Shown: positions 45,818 through 54,281, counted from the first letter of the stretch. The stretch: 64,000 nucleotides of DNA from UBA2166 sp964463965 (GCA_964463965.1 CAYXED010000005.1:112775-176774), one strand, 5' to 3'. The notes: generated by a model not told the origin, from the sequence alone. A program made the numbers and translations.

Positions 45818-45899
45818 GGGGATTTCCTCCCCGTCACGGAAAACCTTCGATGCGAAAAAAGGTCTTCAGTGGAGTAGGCAGGTAGGAGAGGAAATCCCC
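45818..45899 (+). other. Structured leader closed by a 12-bp inverted repeat
   Basis: GGGGATTTCCTC (45818-45829) and GAGGAAATCCCC (45888-45899) are perfect complements enclosing 58 nt. An inner ACCTT/AAGGT hairpin is visible at about 45843-45863. The form suggests a regulatory RNA domain in the leader of the P460 operon. It does not match riboswitch consensus sequences I can recall. Confidence 0.45.
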
Positions 45900-45952
45900 G
45901 AGGGACCAAGCGCGCATTGTACCAAAGATGCATGAAGAGTCCAGCCTGAGAC

Positions 45953-45968
45953 TGTGAGGTCCCTCACA
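45953..45968. promoter_or_regulatory. CRP/FNR-type palindrome TGTGA-N6-TCACA
   Basis: TGTGAGGTCCCTCACA is a perfect match to the CRP consensus half-sites, with 7-bp arms. Its centre is 46 bp upstream of the GTG at 46007, and GGAGGG (ribosome site) lies at 45995-46000. Being inside the predicted leader, it would act as a repressor site, a second-promoter site or a hairpin near the ribosome site. Confidence 0.5.
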
Positions 45969-46006
45969 TGTTGAATGAGTTTTAATATTCATTTGGAGGG
46001 AGAATT

Positions 46007-47734
46007 GTGATGGTAATCTTATCTCTAGGTAGTGTACGAAAGCCATGGGTAGCACTTTTAGCTACGTGCATGGTGTTTGTTTTTGCCGTCGGGTGTAGTT
46101 TGGTAGACGACGATGATGCAACAGTGACTCCTGCCGCAACAGCTACTGCAGGTACAGTGACTCAAGCGACAACAGATGCGGCTGGCACTGTGGCTCCTGC
46201 AGAGTATGTGGCCGCTTTGGGTGATTTTCAGGGCTACTCTTTTTGGAGGACGATTGACTACAGTACTGGGTCAACGAATCCGTACCTAGGTGATGCGCAT
46301 AAGGCAGTCACAACGGATCATGCTTGGTCTCGACGCGTGTGGGTTAATGAAGCTGGGGCGAGAGCGCGAGAGGCTGGTTCAGCAACTTTTCCGATCGGAA
46401 CAGTTTTGGTGAAGGAAACCTTTACTTGGGATGCTAATCAAAAGAAAGAATATTCCCCAATGGGCGTTCTGGCCATGGTAAAACGTGGGGGAAACTTTAA
46501 CCCTTCAGGTGGCCATTGGGAATGGTTCCACCTTGGGGCAGATCCTGCAACTAGTGGCTTGCAAGAAATCAAAGGCCGCGGAGGCGAGGATATGATGCAG
46601 GGTATGTGTAATAGTTGCCATCTAAATGCTCAGGTTCAGGCTGGTGGGGCAGACTTTGTTTTTGCGCATACTTCTGAGCTTGATGTAGCAGACGGCTTTT
46701 TTAATGATTATCAAACATGGCCGGTGATACAAGATAGTCCTGAAAACCATGTATTGTTGAGTTCAGCTCACAAGAGTGGAGAGGAGGGTACTTTAAGGAC
46801 AGTCTACAAAAAGCAGCTTCAAGCCAATCCGTTACATACCCCGGATACATACAACATCATGACTGATCAATATCCTGTTGGAACCGCTTATGTAAAGACA
46901 GTTAAGGATGCAGCAGGGGCGATTATTGAGATGACGGCGATGGTTAAAAAGCATGGGCCTTCACATCTTGGAGGCACGTTTAATCCGAGTCACAATGGGT
47001 GGGACTGGTTTATGCTTGATCCGGCAACTGCCGCTGTAATGCCTGAAATGCGCGGAGCAGAATTGGGAGGCAACATGTGTAATAGTTGCCATTCTGCGGC
47101 ACGAGTTGGACTCAATGGTATTGATTATGTCTTTAAACATCCGAATGATCCGTTTGTAAACTTTGGTGCCCCTGTAGTTCCTGTAGTAGCGGCAGCGGCA
47201 ACTCCAGCGGCAACTCCAGCGGCAACTCCAGCGGCAACTCCAGCGCCAGCTCCAACGGCGACTGTAGAGGAGACTCCAGTGGCAACTCCGGTAGTGGCAG
47301 CAGCTGCTGGTAACACAGGCCCAGGTGGGTATGCGGCTGATTATGCAACGAATACCGCGTCGTTCTACACGAATATGACCGGATTCAACGCAAGTGTGCC
47401 TCCCGCCGCACATAACCAAGTGCAAATTTGGTACTCAACAAACATTCAAGAGTTAGTCGCGGCTGGAAGTATTGGCCCATGGCCACAAGGTACTGTGTCC
47501 ATTAAAAGAGTTGATAAGGCCCCAGCAGATGGTGTCACTGACGAAATAGTAGTGATGGTAAAAATGGCTGCTGGATATGATGATATTAATGGTAACTGGT
47601 ATTATGAAGTGCGCGATGCAACTGGTACAACGCTCTCTACTGATCCAGCAATGGCAGCGGGAAAAAATGCGATGTGTATCGGTTGCCATGCAAGCACGGG
47701 GAAAGATTATTTAGCGGGCCTGGATCTTCGCTAA
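46007..47734 (+). CDS. Triple cytochrome P460-like domain lipoprotein (three CxxCH hemes)
   Basis: 575 residues; GTG 46007 or ATG 46010 after GGAGGG. Signal ends FVFAVGCSLVDDDD, a lipobox followed by Asp. Three P460-type beta domains follow, each with a (F/Y/W)PxGT-x3-K core (FPIGTVLVKE, YPVGTAYVKT, WPQGTVSIKR) and a C-terminal heme c site: CNSCH at residues 201-205, CNSCH at 358-362, CIGCH at 557-561. A repetitive Pro-Ala-Thr linker separates domains 2 and 3. P460 proteins bind heme that handles hydroxylamine or NO. A three-domain lipoprotein is unusual. The porin gene follows 35 bp later. Confidence 0.85.
   Translation: MMVILSLGSVRKPWVALLATCMVFVFAVGCSLVDDDDATVTPAATATAGTVTQATTDAAGTVAPAEYVAALGDFQGYSFWRTIDYSTGSTNPYLGDAHKAVTTDHAWSRRVWVNEAGARAREAGSATFPIGTVLVKETFTWDANQKKEYSPMGVLAMVKRGGNFNPSGGHWEWFHLGADPATSGLQEIKGRGGEDMMQGMCNSCHLNAQVQAGGADFVFAHTSELDVADGFFNDYQTWPVIQDSPENHVLLSSAHKSGEEGTLRTVYKKQLQANPLHTPDTYNIMTDQYPVGTAYVKTVKDAAGAIIEMTAMVKKHGPSHLGGTFNPSHNGWDWFMLDPATAAVMPEMRGAELGGNMCNSCHSAARVGLNGIDYVFKHPNDPFVNFGAPVVPVVAAAATPAATPAATPAATPAPAPTATVEETPVATPVVAAAAGNTGPGGYAADYATNTASFYTNMTGFNASVPPAAHNQVQIWYSTNIQELVAAGSIGPWPQGTVSIKRVDKAPADGVTDEIVVMVKMAAGYDDINGNWYYEVRDATGTTLSTDPAMAAGKNAMCIGCHASTGKDYLAGLDLR
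47195..47242 (+). repeat. 12-bp tandem repeat, four exact copies
   Basis: Unit GCGGCAACTCCA at 47195, 47207, 47219 and 47231, then degenerate copies to about 47300. It encodes the Ala-Thr-Pro linker between P460 domains 2 and 3. Slippage would lengthen or shorten the linker by 4 residues without frameshift. Confidence 0.95.
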
Positions 47735-47769
47735 TTTAAAAGGTTAGGTTAGGCGGAGGGAGATGAGGC

Positions 47770-48909
47770 ATGCGTAATGCATTAGTCATTCATACCGTTC
47801 TTGTGGCATTGGGACTGTTTATATGGGCGGAAGTTGCATCAGCTGTTCCGCGATTTTCCATGCGAACGGGGATGTCGTGCAATGCATGTCATGTGAATCC
47901 AAGTGGGGGGGGGATGCGTACTGAACATGGAAGTTTGTACGGGCGCATGAACCTTCCCCTCAATCCGACTATGCGGGCCAAAGGAGAGAAATTTAGCCCA
48001 AAAGTTACCGACAATATTACTGTTGGATCTGATCTTCGGGTGATGAGCTATTATGATGACCGGGACACGATGAGTTTTTTCCCGATGCAAGCAGACTTAT
48101 ATATTGCCGCACAGCTAACAGATAAGATTCAGTTGTACCATGATCAGAGTATGCTTTCCACGGAGATTGAGACTTTCGGTATTGCGCAAGTCTTGCCCTT
48201 CTCTGGCTATGTGAAAGCAGGAAAATTTGTACCGGCTTTTGGATGGAAGCATGATAATCATACTGCGTTTACTCGTGGGGGCAATATAAGTACCAGGGAA
48301 GTTGGCCAAGTCACTCGTGGCACTGGATTTAGTCGCGACGATAAGGATACTGGAGTTGAGGTTGGGTTTTACCCAGGGCAGGGGTCAATCCAGTTAGCCA
48401 TGCTCAATGGGCAACGAGGAGGTATTCCGTTTGACGATGGTAAAGGTAAGGCCTATGTAGCTCGAGCGGATTACTTTGTGCTGAACTCTGATGCCATCAA
48501 GGCAAATCTAGGAGGATCCTTCTACCAGAATGATGCCGAAATGTTCGAACGAAAGATCTATGCTGGGCATCTTGGGGTCAACCTTTGGAAATTTACATAC
48601 TTAGGCGAGTATGACTGGAATGAATTATCACGTGATGCGCAAACGCCAACTTTAAAGAGTACAGCGCAATACCACGAACTGAGTCTTTTAGCTGTTCAGG
48701 GGGTCGATCTCAAAGGGGTGTACGAATACATCGACCCGAACCATGATGTTGCTCATGATGCTTTAGAGCGGGTAGGGATTGGTCTAGAGTTTTTCCCCGT
48801 TCCGCATAACGAAATCAGAGTTGAATATCGACATACCATGGGTAACCGAGAGGTCAATCCAGATGCTGACTTGAGCGAAGTCTTCCTCATGTACCATTTT
48901 TACTTCTGA
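47770..48909 (+). CDS. Outer-membrane porin with N-terminal CxxCH heme site (porin-cytochrome fusion)
   Basis: 379 residues with GGAGGGAGATGAGG before the ATG. Signal peptide ends SAVPRF. A single heme c site CNACH at residues 37-41 lies in RFSMRTGMSCNACHVNPSGGG, followed by about 330 residues of alternating beta-strand pattern ending in HFYF (aromatic C-terminus of barrel proteins). Cyc2-type iron oxidases share this heme-plus-barrel plan, with the heme plugging a pore. Forms a two-gene unit with the P460 lipoprotein. Electron transfer across the outer membrane is inference. Confidence 0.82.
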   Translation: MRNALVIHTVLVALGLFIWAEVASAVPRFSMRTGMSCNACHVNPSGGGMRTEHGSLYGRMNLPLNPTMRAKGEKFSPKVTDNITVGSDLRVMSYYDDRDTMSFFPMQADLYIAAQLTDKIQLYHDQSMLSTEIETFGIAQVLPFSGYVKAGKFVPAFGWKHDNHTAFTRGGNISTREVGQVTRGTGFSRDDKDTGVEVGFYPGQGSIQLAMLNGQRGGIPFDDGKGKAYVARADYFVLNSDAIKANLGGSFYQNDAEMFERKIYAGHLGVNLWKFTYLGEYDWNELSRDAQTPTLKSTAQYHELSLLAVQGVDLKGVYEYIDPNHDVAHDALERVGIGLEFFPVPHNEIRVEYRHTMGNREVNPDADLSEVFLMYHFYF

Positions 48910-48948
48910 AAATATATTCTGCACCGATATCCCTACTACTACTCTAGT

Positions 48949-49001
48949 GCCCCGCCCCTAACCTCCAGTTTTACATCTTATGGAGGAATGGCGGGGCTTT
49001 T
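48949..49001 (+). terminator. Rho-independent terminator after the porin gene
   Basis: GCCCCGCC (48949-48956) pairs with GGCGGGGC (48990-48997), with an inner stem CCTCCA/TGGAGG (48962-48967, 48981-48986). TTTTGG follows. It lies between the porin stop and the convergent gene end. Confidence 0.8.
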
Positions 49002-49010
49002 GGTTTGTTA

Positions 49011-49559
49011 TCATTTCACATCGATAGCCATCACAAGAAAATCAACGCCTAATGTGCGGCCATGATGTGGCTCAGTATAGGTTCCATCATAGTAATACCA
49101 CTGATGAGAGACCATGCTGCCAAGCTTAGAGGGAAGAGCTGGAAGCTTGGCGACGTCAAGGCCACTCGCACGAAAGGTCTCGGGGTTGAGAAAGTACAAT
49201 ACATCTTCCGTTGTATTTTCGGGTGTACGTGAGAAATGGACCATGTTGCGTTGGGAAACACCATCTAACATGCAGAACTCATTGGTCTTATGGGAAAGGT
49301 CAATTGCCATCAACCCGGAGCCCGGTAAGAGTAAGTTTGCAACTGCATTGACTTCCGCTCTGGCTGATCCGGTCACCATATCAATGGGTTCTGGCTGACC
49401 TTCAGCAGTGCTCGTTTCCTTTTCACCTTCGAGGAAGTCAAACATACCTCCTACCGCAACTCCTGCGCCAAAGTTAGATCCCCACGGTGCTGATCCAGAT
49501 GGCAATAAAAATACTAACGCGACAGTGAGTACAATAATCATTGATTTTATAGTGTTCAT
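49011..49559 (-). CDS. Secreted protein of unknown family
   Basis: 182 residues. ATG 49559 with GGAGG 8 bp upstream; a longer frame to 49634 lacks this site. A clear signal peptide is followed by a Gly-rich segment (GSNFGAGVAVGGMFDF). Sequences such as SQRNMVHFSRTPENTTEDVLYFLNPETF and MVSHQWYYYDGTYTEPHHGRTLG suggest a compact beta fold. I do not recognise it. It ends 10 bp from the porin operon terminator. Confidence 0.65.
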   Translation of the reverse strand: MNTIKSMIIVLTVALVFLLPSGSAPWGSNFGAGVAVGGMFDFLEGEKETSTAEGQPEPIDMVTGSARAEVNAVANLLLPGSGLMAIDLSHKTNEFCMLDGVSQRNMVHFSRTPENTTEDVLYFLNPETFRASGLDVAKLPALPSKLGSMVSHQWYYYDGTYTEPHHGRTLGVDFLVMAIDVK

Positions 49560-49667
49560 TTCAAGTACCTCCTTAATGGCAGTTCGAGTATCCTTGCTAT
49601 GAAATATAATGTACAACGTCTTGGAACGTGACATTGCAACATGTTCGTGTGATTTCAGTCAATTCTA

Positions 49668-50324
49668 TTAGTGGGACACATCATTTTTTTGTGAGTGCCT
49701 CAGTTTATTAAGCCATTGCGTGGGGAAAAACATAGGCACTGTTTTTTGATACTCTCTATAGTTGCTCCCAAACTTCATGACGAGTTTTTGCTCTTCTAGA
49801 TAGGTCCCCACAAAAAGGTACATTGTGAGCATGCTATTTGTCGTAAGCGTTACTGAGGATACGTCACGAGCCCATAAAACTAGTAGTAATCCAAGGTACC
49901 ATGGATGTCGGATGATGCGGTGAATCCCGCCACTACTTAGTGTGTGATTTTCGATGGTATGAAGGCCTTTGTGATAGGAGGAAATTTGTTTGAGGCCTAA
50001 AAACTCTTTCCCATCATAGTGACGCATCCCTAATATGAACAGAAGTATGCCGAGTGCCCAGCAGAGATATTGGAGACATGTATATGGCCACACCCATTTC
50101 AGTATTGGGGTGGTGTGAATGGAGTGGGAGAACAGAAGAATAGGGATTAAGGCAATAACGCTCAATACATTGTATGTGAGACGATAATACGCTGAAACTG
50201 CTCGCCAGCGTTGTCTAACCCAGGTGGTAATGGGTGTGGTAACGAGGATGCTGTGCATTGCCCCATATGCGATCCAGCAAACGCCAAGAATCAAGAGATC
50301 AGACGACATCAATGCGACATTCAA
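49668..50324 (-). CDS. NnrU/ICMT-like membrane methyltransferase
   Basis: 218 residues with about five membrane spans. IIRHPWYLGLLLVLWARD and YLEEQKLVMKFGSNYREYQKTVPMFFP are the isoprenylcysteine-methyltransferase/NnrU signatures (HPxYxG, EExxLxxxFGxxYxxYxxxVPxxxP). Some NnrU-type proteins are encoded with nitric-oxide reductases. The substrate here is not known. Confidence 0.82.
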   Translation of the reverse strand: MNVALMSSDLLILGVCWIAYGAMHSILVTTPITTWVRQRWRAVSAYYRLTYNVLSVIALIPILLFSHSIHTTPILKWVWPYTCLQYLCWALGILLFILGMRHYDGKEFLGLKQISSYHKGLHTIENHTLSSGGIHRIIRHPWYLGLLLVLWARDVSSVTLTTNSMLTMYLFVGTYLEEQKLVMKFGSNYREYQKTVPMFFPTQWLNKLRHSQKNDVSH

Positions 50325-50376
50325 GTGTTTTGTGGGTTAGCGTTTTGTCGGGGATAGAGAAGTGCTCCCGTATGTA

Positions 50377-50952
50377 TTACGAGACTAGTAAGGCTCTGGT
50401 TAAGTTGCGGAAATTAGTATCCCCTAAGATGCCACCTCCGATATGCATAAGTAGGATGTCTCCATTGCCATCGAGCAAGAAAAATGTGGGGGTTGCACGG
50501 ACTCGAAACTTTGTGGCTACTATGTTATTTGTGTCAAATGTAGTCGGGAAACTGAAAGTAGACTTATGTTCTTTGACGTATTGCATGACGGTTTTCTTGT
50601 CATCAGCAAATGCGACAGCAACAATTTGTAAGCCCATTGATTTTGCACGTTCGTCAAGCCTGTGAATGTCAGGAAGTTCGTCCCGACATATCCCGCACCA
50701 AGTCGCCCAAAACATCAGTAATGTTGGTTTGCCCTTTAGTTCCTGTTTTGTGATTTGGGTGCCAGTCAATGTTGTAAGTTGAAAGTCTGGACTAGGGGCA
50801 GTCATTTGACCTTCAATAACAAACGAATTCTCCCCAAAAGCAATACTTGTTGATCCTGTGATGAGGGTAGTGATCAATATTGCGAACATTAGAAAATAGT
50901 TTTTTTTCGGTGTATTACAGGATGACAGAGAAAGGGGCGTATTTTGATTCAT
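50377..50952 (-). CDS. TlpA/ResA-type thioredoxin
   Basis: 191 residues with an N-terminal membrane anchor. FWATWCGICRDELPDIHRL holds the CxxC active site near residue 86, and RATPTFFLLDGNGDI is the cis-Pro region. Periplasmic dithiol-disulfide protein that may reduce apocytochrome Cys for heme attachment. This fits the nearby c-type cytochromes (inference). Confidence 0.9.
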   Translation of the reverse strand: MNQNTPLSLSSCNTPKKNYFLMFAILITTLITGSTSIAFGENSFVIEGQMTAPSPDFQLTTLTGTQITKQELKGKPTLLMFWATWCGICRDELPDIHRLDERAKSMGLQIVAVAFADDKKTVMQYVKEHKSTFSFPTTFDTNNIVATKFRVRATPTFFLLDGNGDILLMHIGGGILGDTNFRNLTRALLVS

Positions 50953-51005
50953 TGCAAAGACTCCGTAGTTTTTAGAATTTGTATTTGTCTCTTCACGTAT
51001 CCCTC

Positions 51006-51653
51006 TTAACTCTTGGAGTGAGGGGTGGTGCCATCTAAACTGACGGGGTTAGGAACCATAAAGTCTTTTATGAAGGCTGTCGTGCCATCAACTAACGGGT
51101 CTATTTCGTATATTATCGTGTGGTCTTTCTCCCCATTGTGAACGTGGTTCAGTGAACCTTTCGTTGTTGCATTGGTAAACTCACATTTACCCACCATATG
51201 CTCAATCTGAAGTTTGATTTCAATGGTGCTTTTGTCAGCGTGGTCTTCCCATGACAGAATCGTAGCATTCAGGGTGAGGACGGCTCCATCGAGAGGGTCC
51301 TCTGATTTTGTGATTACGCGAGAAAACAGGTGTTCGGTGCGAATTTTTTGAATAACGGCTTGTTGGAGATTTTTTAGCAAGGCCTCTGGAGGTTGAGTTG
51401 ATGATTCAACTTTTGGTAGAGGAACTTCAAGTGTATTAAATAACATTGAGTAGCGGGATGGTATGACCGTGGAGTCCATTGGTAAAGGTTCAACTGCTGC
51501 CATTGCCGCTTCATTGAGAGGCATGGCTGCTAATACTTCAGGCATGACATGTGGTTTGTCAGGCGTTGCCTGTGGTTTAGCAGTTTGGGTTGTTCCACAT
51601 GCTGAGAGTAAAAGAATGATGGTGAGTCCTATTGCAAAGCGAGTTTCGAACAT
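51006..51653 (-). CDS. Secreted lipoprotein, first of three tandem paralogues
   Basis: 215 residues from ATG 51653 after GAGGAG. The signal ends LLLSACGTT, a good lipobox. The body contains SMLFNTLEVPLPKVESS, EALLKNLQQAVIQKIRTEHLFSRVI, GAVLTLNATILSWED and IEIKLQIEHMVGKCEFTNATTKGSL. The same order of segments is found in the next two genes. Resembles DUF4410-type proteins, but I cannot assign it with confidence. Confidence 0.7.
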   Translation of the reverse strand: MFETRFAIGLTIILLLSACGTTQTAKPQATPDKPHVMPEVLAAMPLNEAAMAAVEPLPMDSTVIPSRYSMLFNTLEVPLPKVESSTQPPEALLKNLQQAVIQKIRTEHLFSRVITKSEDPLDGAVLTLNATILSWEDHADKSTIEIKLQIEHMVGKCEFTNATTKGSLNHVHNGEKDHTIIYEIDPLVDGTTAFIKDFMVPNPVSLDGTTPHSKS

Positions 51654-51675
51654 GATGGCTCCTCTTTGAGTGAGC

Positions 51676-52164
51676 TTATTCATCCCCAGTCACCGACGAA
51701 AGAAACTTTAAGGTTCCCTGGACGAGGAGATGGTTTGGCTCAATGAGTCCGGTTTTAAGCATCGCGTTGGTAACAGGGCCTGTTATAACTGCCCGGTTCA
51801 ATGGACAAGTTACAATTTTTTGGGAGATCGTTAATTGGATAGTAAGGGTTCCATCATTGGTAGCGTTTGTAGGCTGTTCCCAGGCAGTTACTGTTCCTTG
51901 GATAACCAGAACTCCGTCAAGGACATCAGCTGTTGGGACGACAGTTGCAAATAAATTTTTCTTTTTAAATTCTGTTATGATTGTATTCTGAAGTCCCGTA
52001 AGCACGCTCGTTGGAGCCTCGAGGGTATTGGCAATTGAGGGTATTTCGAGCGTGACGAGAGGATATTTAGGTTCCGCCGCTTCAGCTATCAATGCCTGAA
52101 GGTGTCCCCCCATGATTAGTATTGTGAGTATCGTGAGTTGTGCAATTGAATGGAGAGAGTGCAT
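51676..52164 (-). CDS. Secreted protein, second of three tandem paralogues
   Basis: 162 residues, signal peptide cut near AEAAEPK, no lipobox. VTLEIPSIANTLEAP, LTGLQNTIITEFKKKNLFATVV, GVLVIQGTVTAWEQ and LTIQLTISQKIVTCPLNRAVITGPV align with its neighbours on both sides. Starts with ATG; its stop lies 22 bp before the downstream paralogue start, so they are probably cotranscribed. Confidence 0.68.
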   Translation of the reverse strand: MHSLHSIAQLTILTILIMGGHLQALIAEAAEPKYPLVTLEIPSIANTLEAPTSVLTGLQNTIITEFKKKNLFATVVPTADVLDGVLVIQGTVTAWEQPTNATNDGTLTIQLTISQKIVTCPLNRAVITGPVTNAMLKTGLIEPNHLLVQGTLKFLSSVTGDE

Positions 52165-52257
52165 GCTAATGGGGGTTCTTTTCGTTTTGATGTATATGCC
52201 GTGGTTTCATATTTTTGAAGCCCCAATTATCGTCTTCTATTTTATGTGATATCCCAT

Positions 52258-52833
52258 CTAATTGAATTGATTATGTACTAAAACGTTTTCCACAAACCAC
52301 CCTGCCCCATCTGCAATGTCCTCGATAGCTTTTTCCGTGCCATTTCCGTGCGAATCTAGGAGTACTGTCCCTTTGCCAGTGGTCTCGTTAATTTCGCAAT
52401 TCAGTAATTTGTCGATTAATGACAATTTCATTTCCATCATTCCTAACTCTTGGAGTGAGGAGTGGTCGGCCTCCCATGAGAGCATGTCGACGCGGAACGT
52501 TACAACATTGTCTTGTGTGCTCGCGTTCGCAACGAGCTTCCATACTGCGCGCTTTTCAATCTGTTGATGCATTGCAGCGTGCAAGTCGGTAATGTATTGG
52601 TCTGGAGCACCACCGAGGTTAGTGATGTCTGGAATTTCCATCACTGTGTAGAATGGACGTCTATCCTCTGTACAGTGCGGGAGAGTTTTTAGTGTGTCCT
52701 GTTCTAGTGTGGATTGTTCTATAGTTGAAGGATCATTCACTGTAGTAGGGAAACTTGTTGACAGGTATGAGGCACAGGATATCAGCATGCTAGACATCAA
52801 GAGTGCTGTCATTAGTGAAAATGGGTGTGTCAT
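52258..52833 (-). CDS. Secreted lipoprotein, third of three tandem paralogues
   Basis: 191 residues from ATG 52833, 9 bp after GGGAGG; an in-frame TTG further upstream at 52869 is less likely. The lipobox is LISCASY. YTVMEIPDITNLGGAPDQYITDLHAAM, VVTFRVDMLSWEADHSS and MKLSLIDKLLNCEINETTGKGTVL match the other two paralogues, including the shared Cys. First gene of the minus-strand block; a 30-bp regulatory candidate lies 105 bp upstream. Confidence 0.7.
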   Translation of the reverse strand: MTHPFSLMTALLMSSMLISCASYLSTSFPTTVNDPSTIEQSTLEQDTLKTLPHCTEDRRPFYTVMEIPDITNLGGAPDQYITDLHAAMHQQIEKRAVWKLVANASTQDNVVTFRVDMLSWEADHSSLQELGMMEMKLSLIDKLLNCEINETTGKGTVLLDSHGNGTEKAIEDIADGAGWFVENVLVHNQFN

Positions 52834-52937
52834 GCCATCTGTCCTCCCTCTCTCTCTCTTAGTAGCCACGCTAGCAACTGTAGTGAGCGGTTGTCCATTC
52901 TGTCTCTATAGGCAGGTAGAACACGTTACCTAATTTA

Positions 52938-52967
52938 GTAAGACGAGGCGGATTCAAAAAGGATTCA
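52938..52967 (-). promoter_or_regulatory. 30-bp TGAATC direct-repeat element, copy A
   Basis: On the minus strand it reads TGAATC, then TGAATC again with an 11-bp period, then CTCGTCTTAC at its end. It matches the element at 63956-63985 without gaps, differing at about four positions. It is upstream of the three-paralogue block. 11-bp-phased direct repeats are typical of OmpR/PhoB-type regulators. Confidence 0.55.
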
Positions 52968-53090
52968 GCTCACAGCAAGAGTCAATAAAAGTCTATTTAA
53001 AGCAGGATCTCTCTTGGGATCGTTCTCCTACAGGGGTATTCAAACACATTAGGGTCATAAGAGCCAAGTTTTTGGACAAGAGTCGAGAAA

Positions 53091-53119
53091 TTGACAGGCT
53101 ACCTTATTGGGGTTACGAT
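53091..53119 (+). promoter_or_regulatory. Candidate sigma70 promoter upstream of accD
   Basis: TTGACA (53091-53096), 17-bp spacer, TACGAT (53114-53119), two mismatches in the -10. Faces accD, 323 bp downstream. Confidence 0.45.
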
Positions 53120-53441
53120 TCCCCTTCACCCTTAGCCTTTGGTGCTCCGTTTACGATGCCATGGATTATCACGCTCGTGGGCGTGGTGCCTCGAGAAGTT
53201 CTGCCTCTGTGCCGTTGTTTGGAGAGGGTCTGCTTATAGTACACGACCAATATCATGATGGAGTGAGTGATTGGATATTATGGCAACGCAGAGGAGCGGG
53301 GGAAGAAGCAACGATCAAATTCTGTTTACTGATAGTTCTGAAAAGACGGGAAGCTTGATTGTCACGACGTATAGCCGTTGGGACGAAGTATTGTTTGTAG
53401 AGTATATTGAGTTTTCAATCTTGTGATGATATCTGGACCGC
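53120..53441. other. Leader or intergenic stretch before accD
   Basis: 322 bp between the candidate promoter and accD. An unsupported 48-codon frame (53279-53425) starts with ATG but lacks a ribosome site and has no recognisable features. I see no RNA structure with a match to a known family. Confidence 0.4.
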
Positions 53442-54281
53442 ATGGCTTGGTTTAAAAAACGGAAACATACAGATGACACTGAGACGGGTCCAAAGATTGC
53501 CGAAGGGCAGTGGCTCAAGTGTCCTGTGTGCCGAGATACAATTTTTCGCAAAGAGTTTGAGCGAAATGGAAAGATTTGCCCAAAATGTGACTACCATTTT
53601 CCCATTTCGGTTGATGAACGTATTGCTTTGTTAGTGGATAAGGGAAGCTTTACTGAATGGGCTGCAGATATTCATCCCACGGATATCTTAGGGTTTACGG
53701 ATACTCAACCGTACGTTGATCGTCTCAAGCGGGTTCAGGAGAAAACGGGTCGATCTGATGCGATTGTTATTGGGGAAGGGTGCATTGAAGATTATCCCGT
53801 GAACTTAAGCATTTTTGACTTTTCGTTCATGGGAGGGAGTATGGGGACTGTTGTTGGCGAGAAGATTTTGATTGCTGCTGAAGCTTCTCGTGCAACCAAG
53901 ACCCCACTCATTATCGTATCGACTTCAGGTGGAGCGAGGATGCAGGAAGGGATGTTTTCGCTTATGCAAATGGCAAAAACCTCCGCAGCAATTGGGCGAC
54001 TTGGGGAGTCTGGAGTGCCGTTTATTTCTGTTCTTACAGATCCTACCTTTGGTGGTGTTACAGCAAGTTTTGCAATGCTTGGAGATGTCATTATTGCAGA
54101 GCCAAAAGCATTAATTGGGTTTGCCGGTCCTCGTGTGATTGAGCAAACTATTAAACAGAAACTCCCTAAGGGGTTTCAGCGTGCTGAATTTCTCTTGGAA
54201 CATGGCATGATCGACATGATTGTTCCTCGTTGTGAGATGAGAGCTGTTCTGGCGAACCTTCTGACATTTTTTAAACTATAA
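53442..54281 (+). CDS. accD: Acetyl-CoA carboxylase carboxyltransferase subunit beta
   Basis: Makes malonyl-CoA with AccA, BccP and AccC. It is 279 residues. The N-terminal zinc ribbon is CPVCRDT...CPKCDYHFP. The carboxyltransferase core follows with FSFMGGSMGTVVGEKI, STSGGARMQEGMFSLMQMAKTSAA, FGGVTASFAMLGDVIIAEPKALIGFAGPRVIEQT. Followed after 162 bp by folC, the common accD-folC order. Confidence 0.96.
   Translation: MAWFKKRKHTDDTETGPKIAEGQWLKCPVCRDTIFRKEFERNGKICPKCDYHFPISVDERIALLVDKGSFTEWAADIHPTDILGFTDTQPYVDRLKRVQEKTGRSDAIVIGEGCIEDYPVNLSIFDFSFMGGSMGTVVGEKILIAAEASRATKTPLIIVSTSGGARMQEGMFSLMQMAKTSAAIGRLGESGVPFISVLTDPTFGGVTASFAMLGDVIIAEPKALIGFAGPRVIEQTIKQKLPKGFQRAEFLLEHGMIDMIVPRCEMRAVLANLLTFFKL

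Noticed and set aside
45810..45905. Possible c-di-GMP/cGAMP (GEMM) riboswitch
   Set aside because: CACGGAAAACC and GAAAAAAGG resemble parts of it, but the conserved second domain (GACGCAAAGCC-like) is missing.
45730..46055. Two minus-strand frames in the P460 leader
   Set aside because: They run through the structured leader, lack ribosome sites and show no protein features.
46961..47425. Minus-strand frame with Trp-Arg-Trp-Ser repeats
   Set aside because: Shadow of the 12-bp repeat in the P460 linker read on the wrong strand.
53107..53358. 83-codon frame upstream of accD
   Set aside because: Starts with a non-ATG codon inside the candidate promoter, has no ribosome site or recognisable fold.
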